64,000 bases of DNA, from the NCBI GenBank assembly GCA_905116865.2, contig CAJHNH020008453.1, positions 678,114-742,113 on the forward strand, written 5' to 3'. The notes under the pieces were generated by a model that saw only the letters and a list, made by a program, of their open reading frames with translations, searched no databases and had not been told where the DNA came from. Source of the stretch: Candidula unifasciata (Eukaryota; Mollusca; Gastropoda; Stylommatophora; Geomitridae). A program made the translations under genes and the position numbers. Shown piece after piece: positions 34,307-46,534 of this stretch. The stretch's first letter is position 1. Every line of letters starts with the position of its first letter.

Positions 34307-35191
34307 GGCTCTCCACCAAACTTCTACCCCCGCAGTATTGCGGCCTGAAATATCAGTTCGGGGCGCAGTCCAATTAAAAATATGCTGGCTCCGTATAATG
34401 AAACAAATGCTCTAACAAGGTCTCAGCGATATGTTTTGCGGACCTGTTTCTTATTGTTTCTGATTACCTGACAATTCTAAGAGACGCAACACTGCAAATG
34501 ATAATAATAGCGACCGTTGACACTTTCCATTGTCGCACTATCTGCCGATGAACAAATCGCGGCGAATCTAGGATCGGCTCGGAAAAATGAAACAAAAGTC
34601 TCAGCGATATGTTACTTGCGGACCTGTTTCTGTGACTATGCCTCACCGCCGAGCGTATCCCCTAAGCGGCTACGCGCAGCGCGGATAGGGGCTAAACAAG
34701 CGACAGCTACCGCATCTCCTGCAACTTCCTCCAATTACTTTGCTCTGGGGTCCCAGGCACCTAGTTTAGCCCCCCCATCCACGGCACGGGGGATCCGCTC
34801 GGCGGTGAGTGTAATCACGTTTTGCGCATGCCGACAAGCCTGACATCTACCGCTGGTAAATCCTCAATCGGAAGAACAGTATGGCTAATCTGCGTGGGAG
34901 TGTGTGGTTTACCCGCCATATCGCTTTCATCGTCTGTAATGTCTCAAAATTGTCAACGGTCGCTTTTATCGTCTGCAGAAAACGCTCGACTCTACATTGT
35001 CACCGGTCGCTTTTATCGTCTGCTACTATCGTCCCCAATGTTGCGTCTCGTGACATTGTAAGGTACTCCTAGTTTTGCCGCAATTTGTTCCTCGGCGGAA
35101 ACTCCGACAAGTCCGTATTTTTAATTGGACTGCGCCCTGAACTGATATTTCAGGCCGCAATACTGCGGGGGTAGAAGTTCGGAGGAGAGCC
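34307..35191. mobile_element. Long-TIR element sharing terminal octamer
   Basis: Starts GGCTCTCC and ends GGAGAGCC, with inverted repeats of about 80 bp (arms include cccccgcagtattgcggcc). An exact 7-bp repeat, aaattat, flanks it (34300-34306 and 35192-35198). The arms differ from those at 8744 and 32607 except for the terminal octamer, suggesting the same transposase recognises all three. The interior has 'atcgtctgc' and 'ggtcgc' motifs, and 'tctcagcgatatgtt...gcggacctgtttct' occurs twice (about 34423-34450 and 34600-34630). No transposase. Confidence 0.82.
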
Positions 35192-35198
35192 AAATTAT

Positions 35199-36430
35199 TA
35201 GAGAAAATCCTTTGTGATTCGCTTTGGATTTATGTTGTGTTTTCATGGAGCAGCATTTTATAAGGTAAGATGAAAAATAACATTATATTTTATTAACGTA
35301 TCTATGTCCCACGTGATCTATTTGCTGGCTAGTTCATTTTAGTATATATAGAAAATATTTATTAAATATTATTAATCATAAGTTGTAAGTAGGCCGAGCA
35401 GTAAGTTAGTGAATTTATTCAGTTAAACAAATTATAATATATTATTATTTTTTATTAATCATCAACTTTTTAAATAAGCATCTATAAGTCAATACTAATA
35501 CCACAATTTTAAAACTAACAGTATCAGTCATAAATAGTAACTGTTATTTATACTATCTAAGTCAATAAAAATCCACCACAAAATCATAGTGCAGAAATGT
35601 GTGGCAGACATTTTTAAAAATGTCAGTCTGGGAGTGCGGGTCAACAGGTAAACAGGCCTCAAACAGGAAAAAATGCTTCATGCCCAATAATAAGTTCTGG
35701 CTTAAAAAAAACTATAATGGCTAAAGATTCAAAAAATGATTAAAAAAGTACTATATATTCATTTAAAAGCACATAAAAAAATGTTTAAACCACTGTCTGC
35801 GTCCAAAATGTCAGTCTGGGTACTGGGAGTGGGGGTCAACAAGTAAACAGGCCTCAGACAGAAAAAATGGTTCATGCCCAATGATAAGTTATGGCTAAAA
35901 AAAAAATATAATGGCTAAAGATTAAAAAAAATGATTAAATGACTACTATATATTCATTTAAAAGTATATTAAAAAATGTTTAAACCACTGACTGTGTCCA
36001 TCTTCAACGCAAAATACCCTAGCCAAATAGTCCATGTTAAAAACGTGCTTTAATTATTTTCAGCTATTTAAAATTATTATAACTCATTTGAAATGAAATT
36101 TTTAAAAAGTTAAATGATTAATACAAATAAAACTTGAATTATTTTTTAACTGTTTTTATAAATAACTAGATTAATCAATCTGAGATAAACAGTTCGTTTA
36201 GACCACGTGGTAGCCATTAAAAAAAATCTCTGATTTAGCTCTCAAGACATGACCGGGAATAAATTGAAACTTTATATTTTATGATGTACAGATTCCAGCA
36301 AGACTGCCCATCTTTATGTAAAAATGGACGCAGAATCCAAAAATGTCAATTCATAGTATATATTTTCACTTCAAAAAGTAGATATTAAACAAATTTACTT
36401 CCCGCATGGCAAATAGTGAAATTTATTTGG
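35199..36430. repeat. AT-rich DNA with a 188-bp tandem duplication
   Basis: The block 'tgtcagtctggg ... tttaaaccactg' occurs at about 35621-35800 and 35809-35990 (period 188). The remainder is AT-rich with poly-A runs and no gene. Confidence 0.7.
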
Positions 36431-37085
36431 CTGAACAAAGATCGCTATGTAAGTTAGGTGTTGTTTGGTAGAGCGACCTCTTCTGAATAATTTTGAGCCC
36501 ACATATTCGATTCTGAACAGCCAGTATTGAGCAGCGATGGAATTTCAAAGTAACTGATACGCAAAGGAGACATTTTTCGTGGACCACCGACTCCATCTTG
36601 TAAGCGATCTCTACTTTCGTTTTAAATTGGGTCACTTGGTTAATCAGCATAGCTAGTTTTATATATTAATGATATTTGATTTGTTGGGTTTTACTACGTA
36701 AGTGGATTGACATTAAAAATAAAAAATACAATCCAATGATATCTCTATGAAGCCCGGTTGGTCAATTCTACGGAACGAAAAAAAATTAAGATTTTAGTTG
36801 CGTATACCACTATAGACAAATTATGCAATCTAAGAAAAAAATCATAGATGGATTCCAGGCTGCTTCCCAGTAAAATGTATGGTGGAAATGACTAAACCTT
36901 TAAATTTTTTTATGGCAATAACTAATTTTTTTCAGTAAATCCCATAGCAACCATACATCATTCCAATCAGGACAGTGAGGTCTAACTGACAACCATAAAT
37001 GCATTTCTTAAATACATATGTTGCAATATGGGCCACATTCTTCTTCTTCCTTTGTCCTCTCACACTCACTGAAACCAGGTTGTAG
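36431..37085. other. Non-coding stretch
   Basis: No coding frame, RNA or element boundary was recognised. An 'acaaccataaatgcat' block near 36984 recalls the repeats at 8430-8670. Confidence 0.4.
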
Positions 37086-37089
37086 CCTA

Positions 37090-37330
37090 GTGTCATGGGT
37101 TTCTGTATTTGTCTTGTTCTTTTCGGGTGTCTAGAGTGATGGATTTGTTCATCTTTTTGCAGGTTTCAACTACACCATTTTTCCGTCTTAGGCGTCTTGT
37201 TCTTGGTCTTCCTCTCACTTTCCTCCTAGATGTTCTACTGCAAAAATTCTCATATGAAGTCTGGTGTGGCTGCATTCTCACTATATGGCCGAACCATTTC
37301 AGTCTTCATCTGTCAATATAATCCAGACAT
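37090..37330 (-). pseudogene. LINE C-terminal fragment
   Basis: The minus strand reads L-K-W-F-G-H-I-V-R-M, then K-V-R-G-R-P-R-T-R-R, then a degraded tail. This is the post-RT box of an RTE-like LINE, here only about 80 codons. The sequence upstream on the minus strand (to about 37480) may belong to it but is too decayed to read. Confidence 0.65.
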
Positions 37331-38659
37331 GGTCTTTTTCTAACTTTCTCTCTAAAGCTGGTATTCCTAACCCTGTCTCATTTAGTGTTGTTAGTGACCT
37401 TGCGGAAACACAGCATTTCACATGTAATTTCCTGTTCTAGTGCCCTATTATTTTCTCCTCAGCCAGTTCCATGATTTAATTATTGAATAATTTCAATACA
37501 CAATCATTATAATGTTTTCTGGTGTTTTAAAGATTTTTTTTTTTTTACAAAGTATATTACTGAGCAAAAGCTATTGTTTTCAAATATACATAAAATATAA
37601 AAAAATTTAACAGTAGGGAATCAGATGGCAAACCAAGAATCCTCTCCTTTAACCAGCTCGGCTGGCAGATAGATCAAATCTTTTAGGATGTTTCTGTGTT
37701 TGAAATTCCCTCTGTATACTGTCTACTTGTGAGGTCTCATCTTCTGACTTATAATCTCAACTTGCCCCTTGGGCAGTAGTATTGAAGTCAGCCTCATAAC
37801 AGCATTATTTTCTATACGTCATTAGCTGTTTTGTACAGAACAGAGAAGGAATTGTGTTATAGTGCCTTGTGTAGACTGCACACACTGCATTTACAATAAC
37901 GAAGCGAAATCCACACCACAGCATGAGAGAACTCACGTGGAGATGGTGAACTATGCACTGATATTAAAAGCAGTTCACAACACAAAATCAGAGGAGAGCT
38001 GACTCCATGAAGTCAGAGGAGCAGTTGACTCCATGATGTCAGAGAAGGACGCATCGTTAAGAGTCCTTGAAAACCTATGCTGTTCATAAGTGTGTCACTG
38101 TAAGGCGTTGTCAAGGAGCTCTGTTAACATTTGTGAGTAGATGTTCTAGTGTGGGTGTTACCAGGCTACGGTTGTGCACCTGTGTGTCATGCTGGGTGAC
38201 AGAATCAAGTGTTCATACTGTCTGTGGGATTTGCAATAGTAACAATGTTCAGCTTGATTGGTTTATGATGTGAGCTGTTATGGATATCTCAAGGTAACAT
38301 AACAAGCTGCAGATGAGAGGTCTGGATGGTCCAGGATAAAGTCATCTTAGAGACAGTCACGTTAGTCAAGAAAGGTAAATTTGCTCAGTCAGGTTCTGAC
38401 AGCCTGTTGCAATCACCGAAACATAGTTGTGGCATCTTGAATATGTACTTGTGGCAGAAGGAAGAATGACTAGTATTATGTTAATCATATCTCATGATTC
38501 CCCATGTGGGTTCCGGGGCCCTTTTAGAGGGAAAACAAGAATCGACCCAATGTCTACACAAAAGCATGTCATGTGAGTCGACTAATTGGGAGCTTTCTTC
38601 GAAGTCAGAGTGCATCTGTCTGGGGGTAGGGGGGCAAGGAACCAACAGTCTGCATACAA
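37331..38659. other. Non-coding stretch with one dispersed repeat
   Basis: 37540-37745 matches 3500-3720. Otherwise there is no gene. A short local duplication around 'agaggagagctgactccatgaagtcag' lies at 37990-38045. Confidence 0.45.
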
Positions 38660-39710
38660 ATGAAAAGAAGAACAGGCATGGAAGGCAAAGAGAGCCACAG
38701 TAAAGCAGCCAAAGAAAGTAAAACAGACATCCTCAAGTTCACGAGAGGAAGTGGAGATAGCGAAGAATGTGAAAAAAGATAAGATGGTGGTTTTTAAGTG
38801 CTATGCTGCAGAGGCCAAAAGAGTAAAGTAGGAAACTTTTGTTCAGATCTTAATGATGTAGACATGAGGTATGTAGTAAGAAAAGAGTTATAATAAGTGA
38901 CCACCCTTTGTACGAAGCTCTGGGTGCAGTTAAGGGTCAGCGGCTGATAAGAGGGAAGTCATAGATGGCTCAGGCGGAAGACACAATCAGACAGGTTTGC
39001 ATCCTTAAGAACATTAGGCGAGGAGAGGAGTGGGTCAGAGTGCCACCTGAACAGTCAGACTTGTGTAGGGTTATAATCACACTGAGCACAGAATGCAGAG
39101 ACTGGCCAGCAGGTGCAACGGAGGTGGAAATTCAGCAATTAATTCAAGATAATGATCGCTCAGTGCTTATGGTTTCCTAGCAAAAGATAATGGTCAACGT
39201 TTGTGGCAGGAGAGCCTAGCATATGATACCACAACATACTGTTTAAGAATAGAGGTGGAGGTGGTTACTGCAGCTTTCCGCTAGTTAGAGAACACGACAC
39301 ACACACATCGTGATTGTAACTGAAACAGAAAGCATCAGGTAAGGAGTATTGTGTGGAGTTTTTCACCAGGTCATGCCGGTATGTTGGAAAATGAACAGGC
39401 GGACAGACTTGGCTGGCTCTGCACAACTTGGTGGAATACTGATACATGATAAGGCAGACGTGGTTAGTACCTTGTGGGAGAGTGTACAGTTCGGAGGAGC
39501 AGATGGATCACCAGTCTGGTGAGATTGATGAAGGGGGGAGTGATGAGAGGTTCTGGAAGATGCTCAAGGCTCAGAGGAAAAGCAAGACATTTAATTAGAA
39601 TGCTACTGGCACTATTCGTATGGGAACTCTTCGCTGGCTGCTGAAGATGGGGACGGAGTGCTTATGGGAATGCCCTGAGTGCTTTGATGTTGTTCTTGAA
39701 TCAAATCAAA
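38660..39710 (+). pseudogene. RNase-H LINE copy with RT deleted
   Basis: The pre-RT linker (E-Q-A-W-K-A-K-R-A) at 38670-38895 runs directly into the RT-RNase H linker (H-P-L-Y-E-A-L-G) at about 38897. The entire RT is therefore missing. RNase H is fragmentary: a truncated first Asp region, E-V-E-V-V-T-A-A-F, and N-E-Q-A-D-R-L. It ends with ttgaatcaaatcaaa, the family's 3' tail. Several frameshifts are present. Confidence 0.75.
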
Positions 39711-39884
39711 GGAGTGCACTCCTTAACATTTAGAGAGTGAGCCTCCACCATTCCTGCTTTTTCTCAATTTGAGACCCTGCCTATCCTTTTCCAATGTGTT
39801 GTCCCTACTGCTTCAGAAACTGTGATAAAGGAAAAAAAATATAGTAAGCATATTCATATAGAACCAAGTGATATTGCTCAAAGT
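39711..39884. other. Short non-coding spacer
   Basis: Between the LINE tail and the dispersed repeat. Nothing was recognised. Confidence 0.5.
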
Positions 39885-41179
39885 ATACTGCCGTACGACA
39901 GTTGTCATCATGTGCCTTTATTAGGGTTTCCCCTAATGAACCAAAAAGGCACTCTATGAAGTAGTTAAGTTGAAATGTTGGCTCGCACTGGTCTAGGCAG
40001 AATCCTGCAGTCCCAATAATCAGCCAACCTACTTCAGGGGTGAGGTGACTCAAATTATGGGACTGCAGAATCAATAAAGATTCCTAGGCGCAACTCGGTT
40101 TTACACCCTCATTGCTCAGGGGGCCTCCCCCAGACTAGATAATAGCAAACCTATCACAATAATACAATAATGGATCTGACAGACAATCTTTACAATCACA
40201 AACACCCTAATCTACAAAACTGGAAGAGACATGACACTAAAAAATTTGAATTACAGAATAATAAACATTGTAATCAGTATAACTTAGATAAGACTTTGAA
40301 AATGGAAGTCAAGAATAAGACAAACAAGTGTCACTGATGACTCAAGAACAGAACAGACTCTGATGGACTCCTGGGAATCCCTCATGATACCACGAAGATC
40401 ATAATTGCAGGATATGCAGTGATGTGGGTAAAATGACACTAAGTGTCCAGGTGGGCTGCCGCCCAGTATACCACAGGTTACTTATCCTAGATGGATGAGA
40501 TTCTCTCCCCTGGTAAGTCAAGCTTGAACCAAAACAGCTCCAGACATCACGAGAATGTTCTCTTGACCACTTTACAATTCTAAGTGTCTGTACCTTAGCA
40601 CTTAAATGACTAAAAAATATTTTGGGATAAATTCCCCTAAAGGTTGGTTTATACTAATATCAAACTTGACATATACACACTCACAGACACATGCTGCTGG
40701 GTTGGCAAAAGACTGGAACAAAGGGGATAGCTCTGCTGCTACTGATAAAGGTTAAAAACTGAGCAGCCCTAAATCATTTGTAACACCACTTGTCACCTTC
40801 TGTGTTTCTACTCTAGAAGGACATCAAGTAAACACGGCATGGATGCACTAGGCTGAAGTAGGTGCTGGTATACGAATACTGTACACTGTAGGAGCAATTG
40901 CATCATCAATGTGGACTCCCTCAGAGGAGTCATCAAGCATCCCATGCTCAAAGGAAGTTCCAGAGTTAAACAGGAGACGTTCAAATAAATGCTGATAGTC
41001 ATAAGAAACTAGGACAAATCTTGTCCTTACACTCTTGAGAACCAAGTCAAAAGTGACACTATCAAAAAAAAAAAGATTGGCAGAATCAGAGGCGGAAGTA
41101 TTGCTATGCTTAAAAGTACTGGTGATGCGGCCAAGAAGTTTGGCTTCAACAGACTTAGAAAACCCTTTATATAATAAAA
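39885..41179. repeat. Dispersed repeat F, copy 1 (cut by Helitron)
   Basis: Homologous in the same orientation to about 53970-55395, and its first part to 57145-57310. Shared blocks include 'gacagttgtc.tca', 'ttggctcgca', 'ccaacctacttcaggggtgag', 'aagtcaaaagtgacactatc' and 'ggcttca..agacttagaaaaccc'. No coding frame was recognised. The right end is truncated at 41179, where the Helitron end begins. Confidence 0.75.
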
Positions 41180-42335
41180 CTAGCTGTACCCGGCCACGCG
41201 TTGATGTGGTATAGTTTGGCTAAATTGAAAAGAAAAAAAAATAGAAATCTTGCTTCGTACATCAAAGTAGTTGGAAAAATTACTCAAGTGAAAAGCAACG
41301 AAAACAGGAAAAATACTGAAATGCTTTTGGGTATACAGTGTTCTTAGTTTTTCCGTCTGGTGCGTACACGAATAAATCAGAAGGTTTTCCGATGCGTGAA
41401 CAGGCCACATATGGCTGTCCATGTGAAAAGCATGGATGTTCCAAATGTAGTCCACACACTAGTTCTAATTGTCCCTGTGATTTGTTGATGGTCATTGCAA
41501 AGGCGAGTCGCACCGGAAACTGCAAGCGTCTGAATTCGAATGGCATGTCTGTTGGAATTGCGTTGCAATAGTATATCCCGGCCCTTAAATGTTCATGTAA
41601 AATTGTACTTACGATGATATTAGGCACCATCTTTTTCACAGAAAGCCTGGTACCACTGCAAAGATGTGGCGGATAGAGGTTTCTGAGAAGAATGACAGGC
41701 AAGCCAACTTTCAAGGTTAAAACATGGGTTGGCATGCCTGGCAAATCAAGTGAATTCATAAACTCAGTTGAAAAATTGACAACCTCGTCTTGAATCATTA
41801 CAGTATTGATAGACTTATACGTTGTCACTCCGCCTGGTAATTTGTCCTGAATGTTCGGATTCATGGCAAACACATCCTTGTTTTTAGCTGCTAATATAGC
41901 ACGTTCACTGAGCCACTGATGATTTTTGTAAGTCTATGTGATATTAGGAAAAACTTTGTGAATCAGTTCATCTGTGGTAGCTATAAGTTTACAGAAGTCT
42001 GTTGGCAATGTGATACATCGTGTGGATTCATCGGTTGACATTGTCCCATTCCCAATATCCAAGAACTGTTTTGCAAAACATTCAGTGGTTGCATCATGTT
42101 GTAGTTGTTCAAAGTCAATATATGAATGTATCGCCATACAATTTCTGCAATGAAGAATTATATCATGCGAGTTAAAGTCTTCGCCAATCATAACAATCGC
42201 CACTTTATCAATTGTTGGAGCATTGTACTGTCTGTCGTGTTGGCCAACAGGTGTTTTGTCAGCTCTAAGTACAACTCTGTAGTCATCAGCTGGTATTTGT
42301 TGAAGAGCAGTTCTGAACAATCTAATTAATTTTTG
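41180..42335 (-). mobile_element. Helitron remnant with helicase and CTAG terminus
   Basis: On the minus strand the segment ends in a GC-rich stretch followed by CTAG (41183-41180) and then T. This is the CTRR-3' end and A|T target typical of Helitrons. Upstream is a helicase pseudogene. The 5' part is missing, cut at the assembly gap that starts at 42336. Insertion was between A and T of dispersed repeat F. Confidence 0.75.
41280..42335 (-). pseudogene. Helitron PIF1-type helicase, C-terminal part
   Basis: Two frames. 42320-41934 reads D-K-V-A-I-V-M-I-G, a segment of the Helitron Rep-helicase linker and helicase start. 41873-41280 has L-P-G-G-V-T-T-Y-K-S-I, then L-K-V-G-L-P-V-I-L-L-R-N-L, G-T-R-L, Q-F-P-V-R-L-A-F-A-M-T-I-N-K-S-Q-G-Q (helicase motif V) and H-G-Q-P-Y-V-A-C-S-R (motif VI). 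A stop near 41934 separates them. In the family it unwinds DNA during rolling-circle transposition. Walker motifs and the Rep HUH domain are absent from the window. Confidence 0.85.
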
Positions 42336-42352
42336 NNNNNNNNNNNNNNNNN
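42336..42352. other. Assembly gap (17 N)
   Basis: Seventeen unknown bases at the upstream edge of the Helitron helicase. The sequences on both sides belong to different elements, so the gap may hide more than 17 bases. Confidence 0.99.
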
Positions 42353-42755
42353 GGCCTGAACTTGTTGTGTCAAAATGAATGTCATTTTGAGCCTGGATGT
42401 GATGATGTCAGACTTAGAGGGCACAACTGTCATAACAGGACATGAGTAGATGAAGGCAGCAAATGTAACAAATACAATGTGAGACGACGCCCTTCAAGAC
42501 TAGACAGTGGAGAGTGTGTATATGTGAAGGGGAGATGTATAATTTCTTTATGAATGTGCTTACTATGTGTAAGAAACCTGAGCTTACACATGGGCATTTG
42601 TTTATTTATTACAGTTCCCACATGGGATAGGGACTAGTCGGCATCGAGGACGACAAGCTGGAAAAAGAGGCAGTCTCATCCTGAGAGCTTTTCCAGGTTT
42701 ATGTTACATGTAACTTTTTATTCTTTCTTCCTTCCTTTGTCAATATCTGCTTTTG
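42353..42755. other. Non-coding stretch
   Basis: No gene or element end was recognised. Confidence 0.45.
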
Positions 42756-42759
42756 CTGC

Positions 42760-43340
42760 TAGGCTTCGCAGTTCATCAGACAACCAGCCGCCGAGCCAGC
42801 GCGCTCAGTCGCTTCATATGCCGTAATGTTATACAGTCTCAAGGTGTCAGTGACTCCTTCAGCCCATCTTCTTCTCGGTCTTTCCCTGCCTCTTGATGTT
42901 TCAATTTTCAGGTTGTATGCTCTTGCTGCTGGCATAGTTGGTTTCAGTCTCATTAGATGGCCAAACCATTTCATTCTTTGTTTTGCAATAAATTTGACGC
43001 TGGGTGTTCCAACAGTTCTTGTGATGATCACATGTTTTCTCACCCGATCTCTTCTGGTTTTGTTCACAGCCATTTTCAAACACCTCATCTCACAGATGGT
43101 TAGTGTTCTTTTGTCAATGTCTATGTCTGACATTGGTAACCTAAAGTCATTATGAATACTGTATTTATAATTCGTCTTTTTGTCTCTATTGGGATACCAG
43201 GGTGTTTTGAAATTGGAACAAGTCGGTATGTGACATTGTTGACTTTTTGGATTCTTGTTTCTATATCTCTGTCTAATTTACCATTGTGGGTAAAGATGCT
43301 TCCCAAGTATTTAAAATCTTGCACTTGTTTCACTTTTTAT
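42760..43340 (-). pseudogene. LINE-C RT C-terminal part
   Basis: The minus strand reads D-F-K-Y-L-G-S-I-F-T-H-N-G (post-palm block, about 43320) and, after a frame change, C-E-M-R-C-L-K-M, then M-K-W-F-G-H-L-M-R-L, then G-R-E-R-P-R-R-R-W. It is the 3' end of a LINE also found at 53685-59030. The palm domain is absent, so it is 5'-truncated. Inactive. Confidence 0.8.
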
Positions 43341-43344
43341 TTCT

Positions 43345-45470
43345 AAGAATTATTATCATCGCAACACCATCCTTTACTTGCATATGCACGTTTTCAACTC
43401 ATTGACTGACATTACCATCACCGAGCTATTATATTTTATTATTGCAAGATCAATATTGTTCAATTTTTTTTTAGACTAATAATAAAATATTGGTAATGTT
43501 ATAAGTCCAGTTTTTCATGTGGGTGTGCAGTGTTAGGATTTAGACCCAGACACTCACTGTATAAGTGAATTTTATCTCTTGGGTTGGCGACACAGGTCAA
43601 AAGGGTTAACTCATTCCAGTATTTGTGATCAAACTCCCTATCTTTGGGAACAAACATTGTGGTGATGTGGTTGAGCTGTTTGCCTCATGTTTTGAACATT
43701 GTGTGTTCAATTTTGGAATTCATCCTCAGTTGGCAAGTACAGACATTCTGAAGATCTCTAAGGGTCATTGCTGGAGCTACAGAGTCTGAGCTGTGTGCAG
43801 CACTATCATGGGCTGCCAGCTTCTCTGCAAAGAGAGACTAAACAATATGAGCATAAAAATCTAGTGCAGTGACTCATATTTATATACTTTCGCAACTTAA
43901 TATTCAGATAATAATTATGCATTCATCAAACAGCTGCTGTTGCTCCTCATGTTCAGTGCAAGGGCACTAGAGAATGGCTGTTCAGACCTCTCACAACTTT
44001 AAATGGTTCCCTGTAAAATGTTCTTTTTACCCCCAGTTTCTCTACCTGTTACTCTGCCTAACAAAAGACCTTCTGTTTATACTGTATTTTATTATCTTTT
44101 CAGTTGCTGTAGTAGCAGACACTGTTTGAGCAAGTGGGACTTTACAGATAGCAAGATTTGTTCTCCAGATTGCATGATTTGAAATGTTATTTCTTTTTTT
44201 AATCCAGACACTGCTTGTTCTTTTTCTTAAAGGTAAATTGTTTCATGTAGTAACTAAGCCTTATTTTGTTTTCTCTTTCTAAGTTTTGATGTTGATTTAC
44301 ATCCAGTAGGTATCTCATATGTTGAATACTATGTCTTGTAGAATTACTTGGTCCTTCTGGCCATAACAGTCGATTTAGCTGTATGTCGATTTAACATACC
44401 AATAAGTAGTCAATGCATTCCATTTCTGGGGACTTATTGTTTGGTTTTTTGTTGTTTTTTGGTTACTTCTTCAGACAGTTCCATTTCCCTGCTGTCGAGA
44501 AGTGTTCCCTGATAGCGGGCCACAGCGATCAAAACATTGCAAGCACTACCTGCCCATTGAGGATGTGACCTCTATCAATCACTCCCACCACTCCCAACAT
44601 AGCAGAACCACACTGAATGCCACTTCCTTGCATTGGAATCACAGAATAGCAGTTTGTGGGGAAAACACAATGATCCAAGAGAGAAATCACATCCAGTGAA
44701 AACCAGCAGAATATTTTCATCTGGAAAACGGGTCTTGTCCAATTTACAACCTGTGAATACTCAGACTATCCTACAGGTGTATTTGTAGATTTAAATATCC
44801 AGAATGAAATCATGAGGGTTGTGCTTGAATGTTATGAGAATATTAATCTGAAAGATAAGTAGAACTGGTCTGCTTCACAATACCATAACACAACAAAAAA
44901 TTAAAATTACGGCTAGAAAGCATACAGCACTAACAGACAATAATATAAATTAGTGATTCAAAAACTGTGCGCTGCAGCACCCTGGGGAGCCGCAACCTCT
45001 TCACAAGGGTGCAGCAAAATATTGTAAAAGCTTCAAAATAAATTTAACCAAGACATTTGGCCTAACTAAAGAAAAATGTGAGAAGCTAAAATTATCTAGA
45101 TTTTGTGTGTGATTTTTTTGTTTTTATTTGTCCATGTGTGAAATAAGGGCGCTGGCGCAGAATATCCTTGTGAACACTTGCCGGCAACGCTGCGTCTTCT
45201 CAGTCGCTGGCAGGTTTAACCATGCTGAACAAATCTTGAAAAGAAGAGTCAGATCAAACTAGCACCCTGGTCCTCCAGGTTGGGGTTTGGCAAAAGGTTG
45301 ACAACCCATTATCGTAAAAAAAAATACTATGTTACTGAAACAGTAACAAGTAAAATCATTGAACCGGTGGAAAGAAGTGAAGCTTGCCAGATATTTGGTG
45401 AAATGACGGCTGGGGATCAAAGCCAAGCGAAAGTCAACAGCCCGACAGTGAATCTTCTTTCTCCTTAAAA
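43345..45470. other. Long non-coding stretch
   Basis: No credible coding frame. Near 44955 the sequence 'gtgattcaaaaactgtgcgctgc' resembles the ends of non-autonomous hAT elements, but no partner end or target duplication was found. The stretch from 45260 has short open frames without domains. Confidence 0.45.
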
Positions 45471-45474
45471 CACC

Positions 45475-46520
45475 CTAAGTGTTGGATGTTGAAATGTAAG
45501 AACAGTATCAAACTGGAAAAGTGGAACAAGTTCTTCATGAGATGCAACTACACAATGCATACATTTTATGAATTACAGAAGCACGTTGGACAGGGACAGG
45601 AAAAAGAAACTTCAATACAGACGACAGCATAATCTGGTCAGGTAGAGCTGATGAACAATATATACTGAAGAAGTCGCATTAATAATTAAAAAGAGGCTCA
45701 ACAACACTCTAATAGAATGGAAGCCTGTAAGTGAAAGACTTTTGTATGCAAGGTTCAATTCTAGATTTGCAAAATGATCTGTCTTGGTCTGTTACGCACC
45801 AACAGAGGATGCAGAAAAGGAGACAAAAGACAGCTTTTACGACAGTCTGCAAAAAGTAGTAGAAGACATCTCAAAGCATGATGTATTATTAATCCTGGGA
45901 GACTTTAATGCTCAGGTTTGAAAGGACAACACAGGGAGGAAGAGAACAATGGGAAACAAGGAACAGTGAAAATGACCAGCAACGGAGAGAGATTATGTGA
46001 CTTCAGCCAATATAATGACCTAATAATTAGAGGAAAACTCTTCCCTCATAAAACATTTCATAAGGTCACATGGAGATCTCCAGATGGACAAATAGAAAAC
46101 CAAATTGACCATATTTTTTATATTTGGAAAATGGAGACATTCTTTGCAAGACGTCAGAATACGTAGCTCAGCAGATATAGGGAGTGACCATATTTACTTA
46201 TTGGAAAAATCTGGTTAAAACTAAGGAAAACTAAAATAGAAGAATAAAAACCGCAGCAATATGATGTAGGAAAATTGTAGGAATCACATATCAAACATCA
46301 ATTCAAGATAGACCTCAAAAACAGATTCAGCATTTTACAAGAAGAAATAAAAATGGTAATCGACAAATTTTATGAAGCAGTCAAATTAGCAGGGAAGAAA
46401 ATATTAGGATATAGGCCATCAAAAAAAGAGTAGTGGATTTCCCAAGCGATGTGGGAGAAAATAGCACAGTGGAAAGATATTAAAAGACAAAAGTTAGATG
46501 CAAAATCAGCCAAATTGAAA
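45475..46520 (+). pseudogene. LINE APE endonuclease and pre-RT linker
   Basis: In pieces: V-R-T-V near 45500, Y-A-P-T-E-D-A-E-K-E, then L-L-I-L-G-D-F-N-A-Q-V at 45890-45920 (catalytic Asp/Asn), N-G-E-R-L-C-D-F, then L-F-P-H-K-T-F-H-K-V-T-W-R-S-P-D-G and N-Q-I-D-H-I (46040-46120). S-D-H near 46190 and a linker with W-I-S-Q-A-M-W-E-K-I follow. It stops just before RT, where a reverse-strand RNase-H LINE begins. Frameshifts and stops are present. The endonuclease differs from that of the RTE at 20.9 kb, so it is a separate LINE family. Confidence 0.8.
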
Positions 46521-46534
46521 GGACAATTTTCTAG

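Noticed and set aside
44951..45270. hAT-derived MITE
   Set aside because: One end resembles hAT termini, but no second end or target duplication was found.
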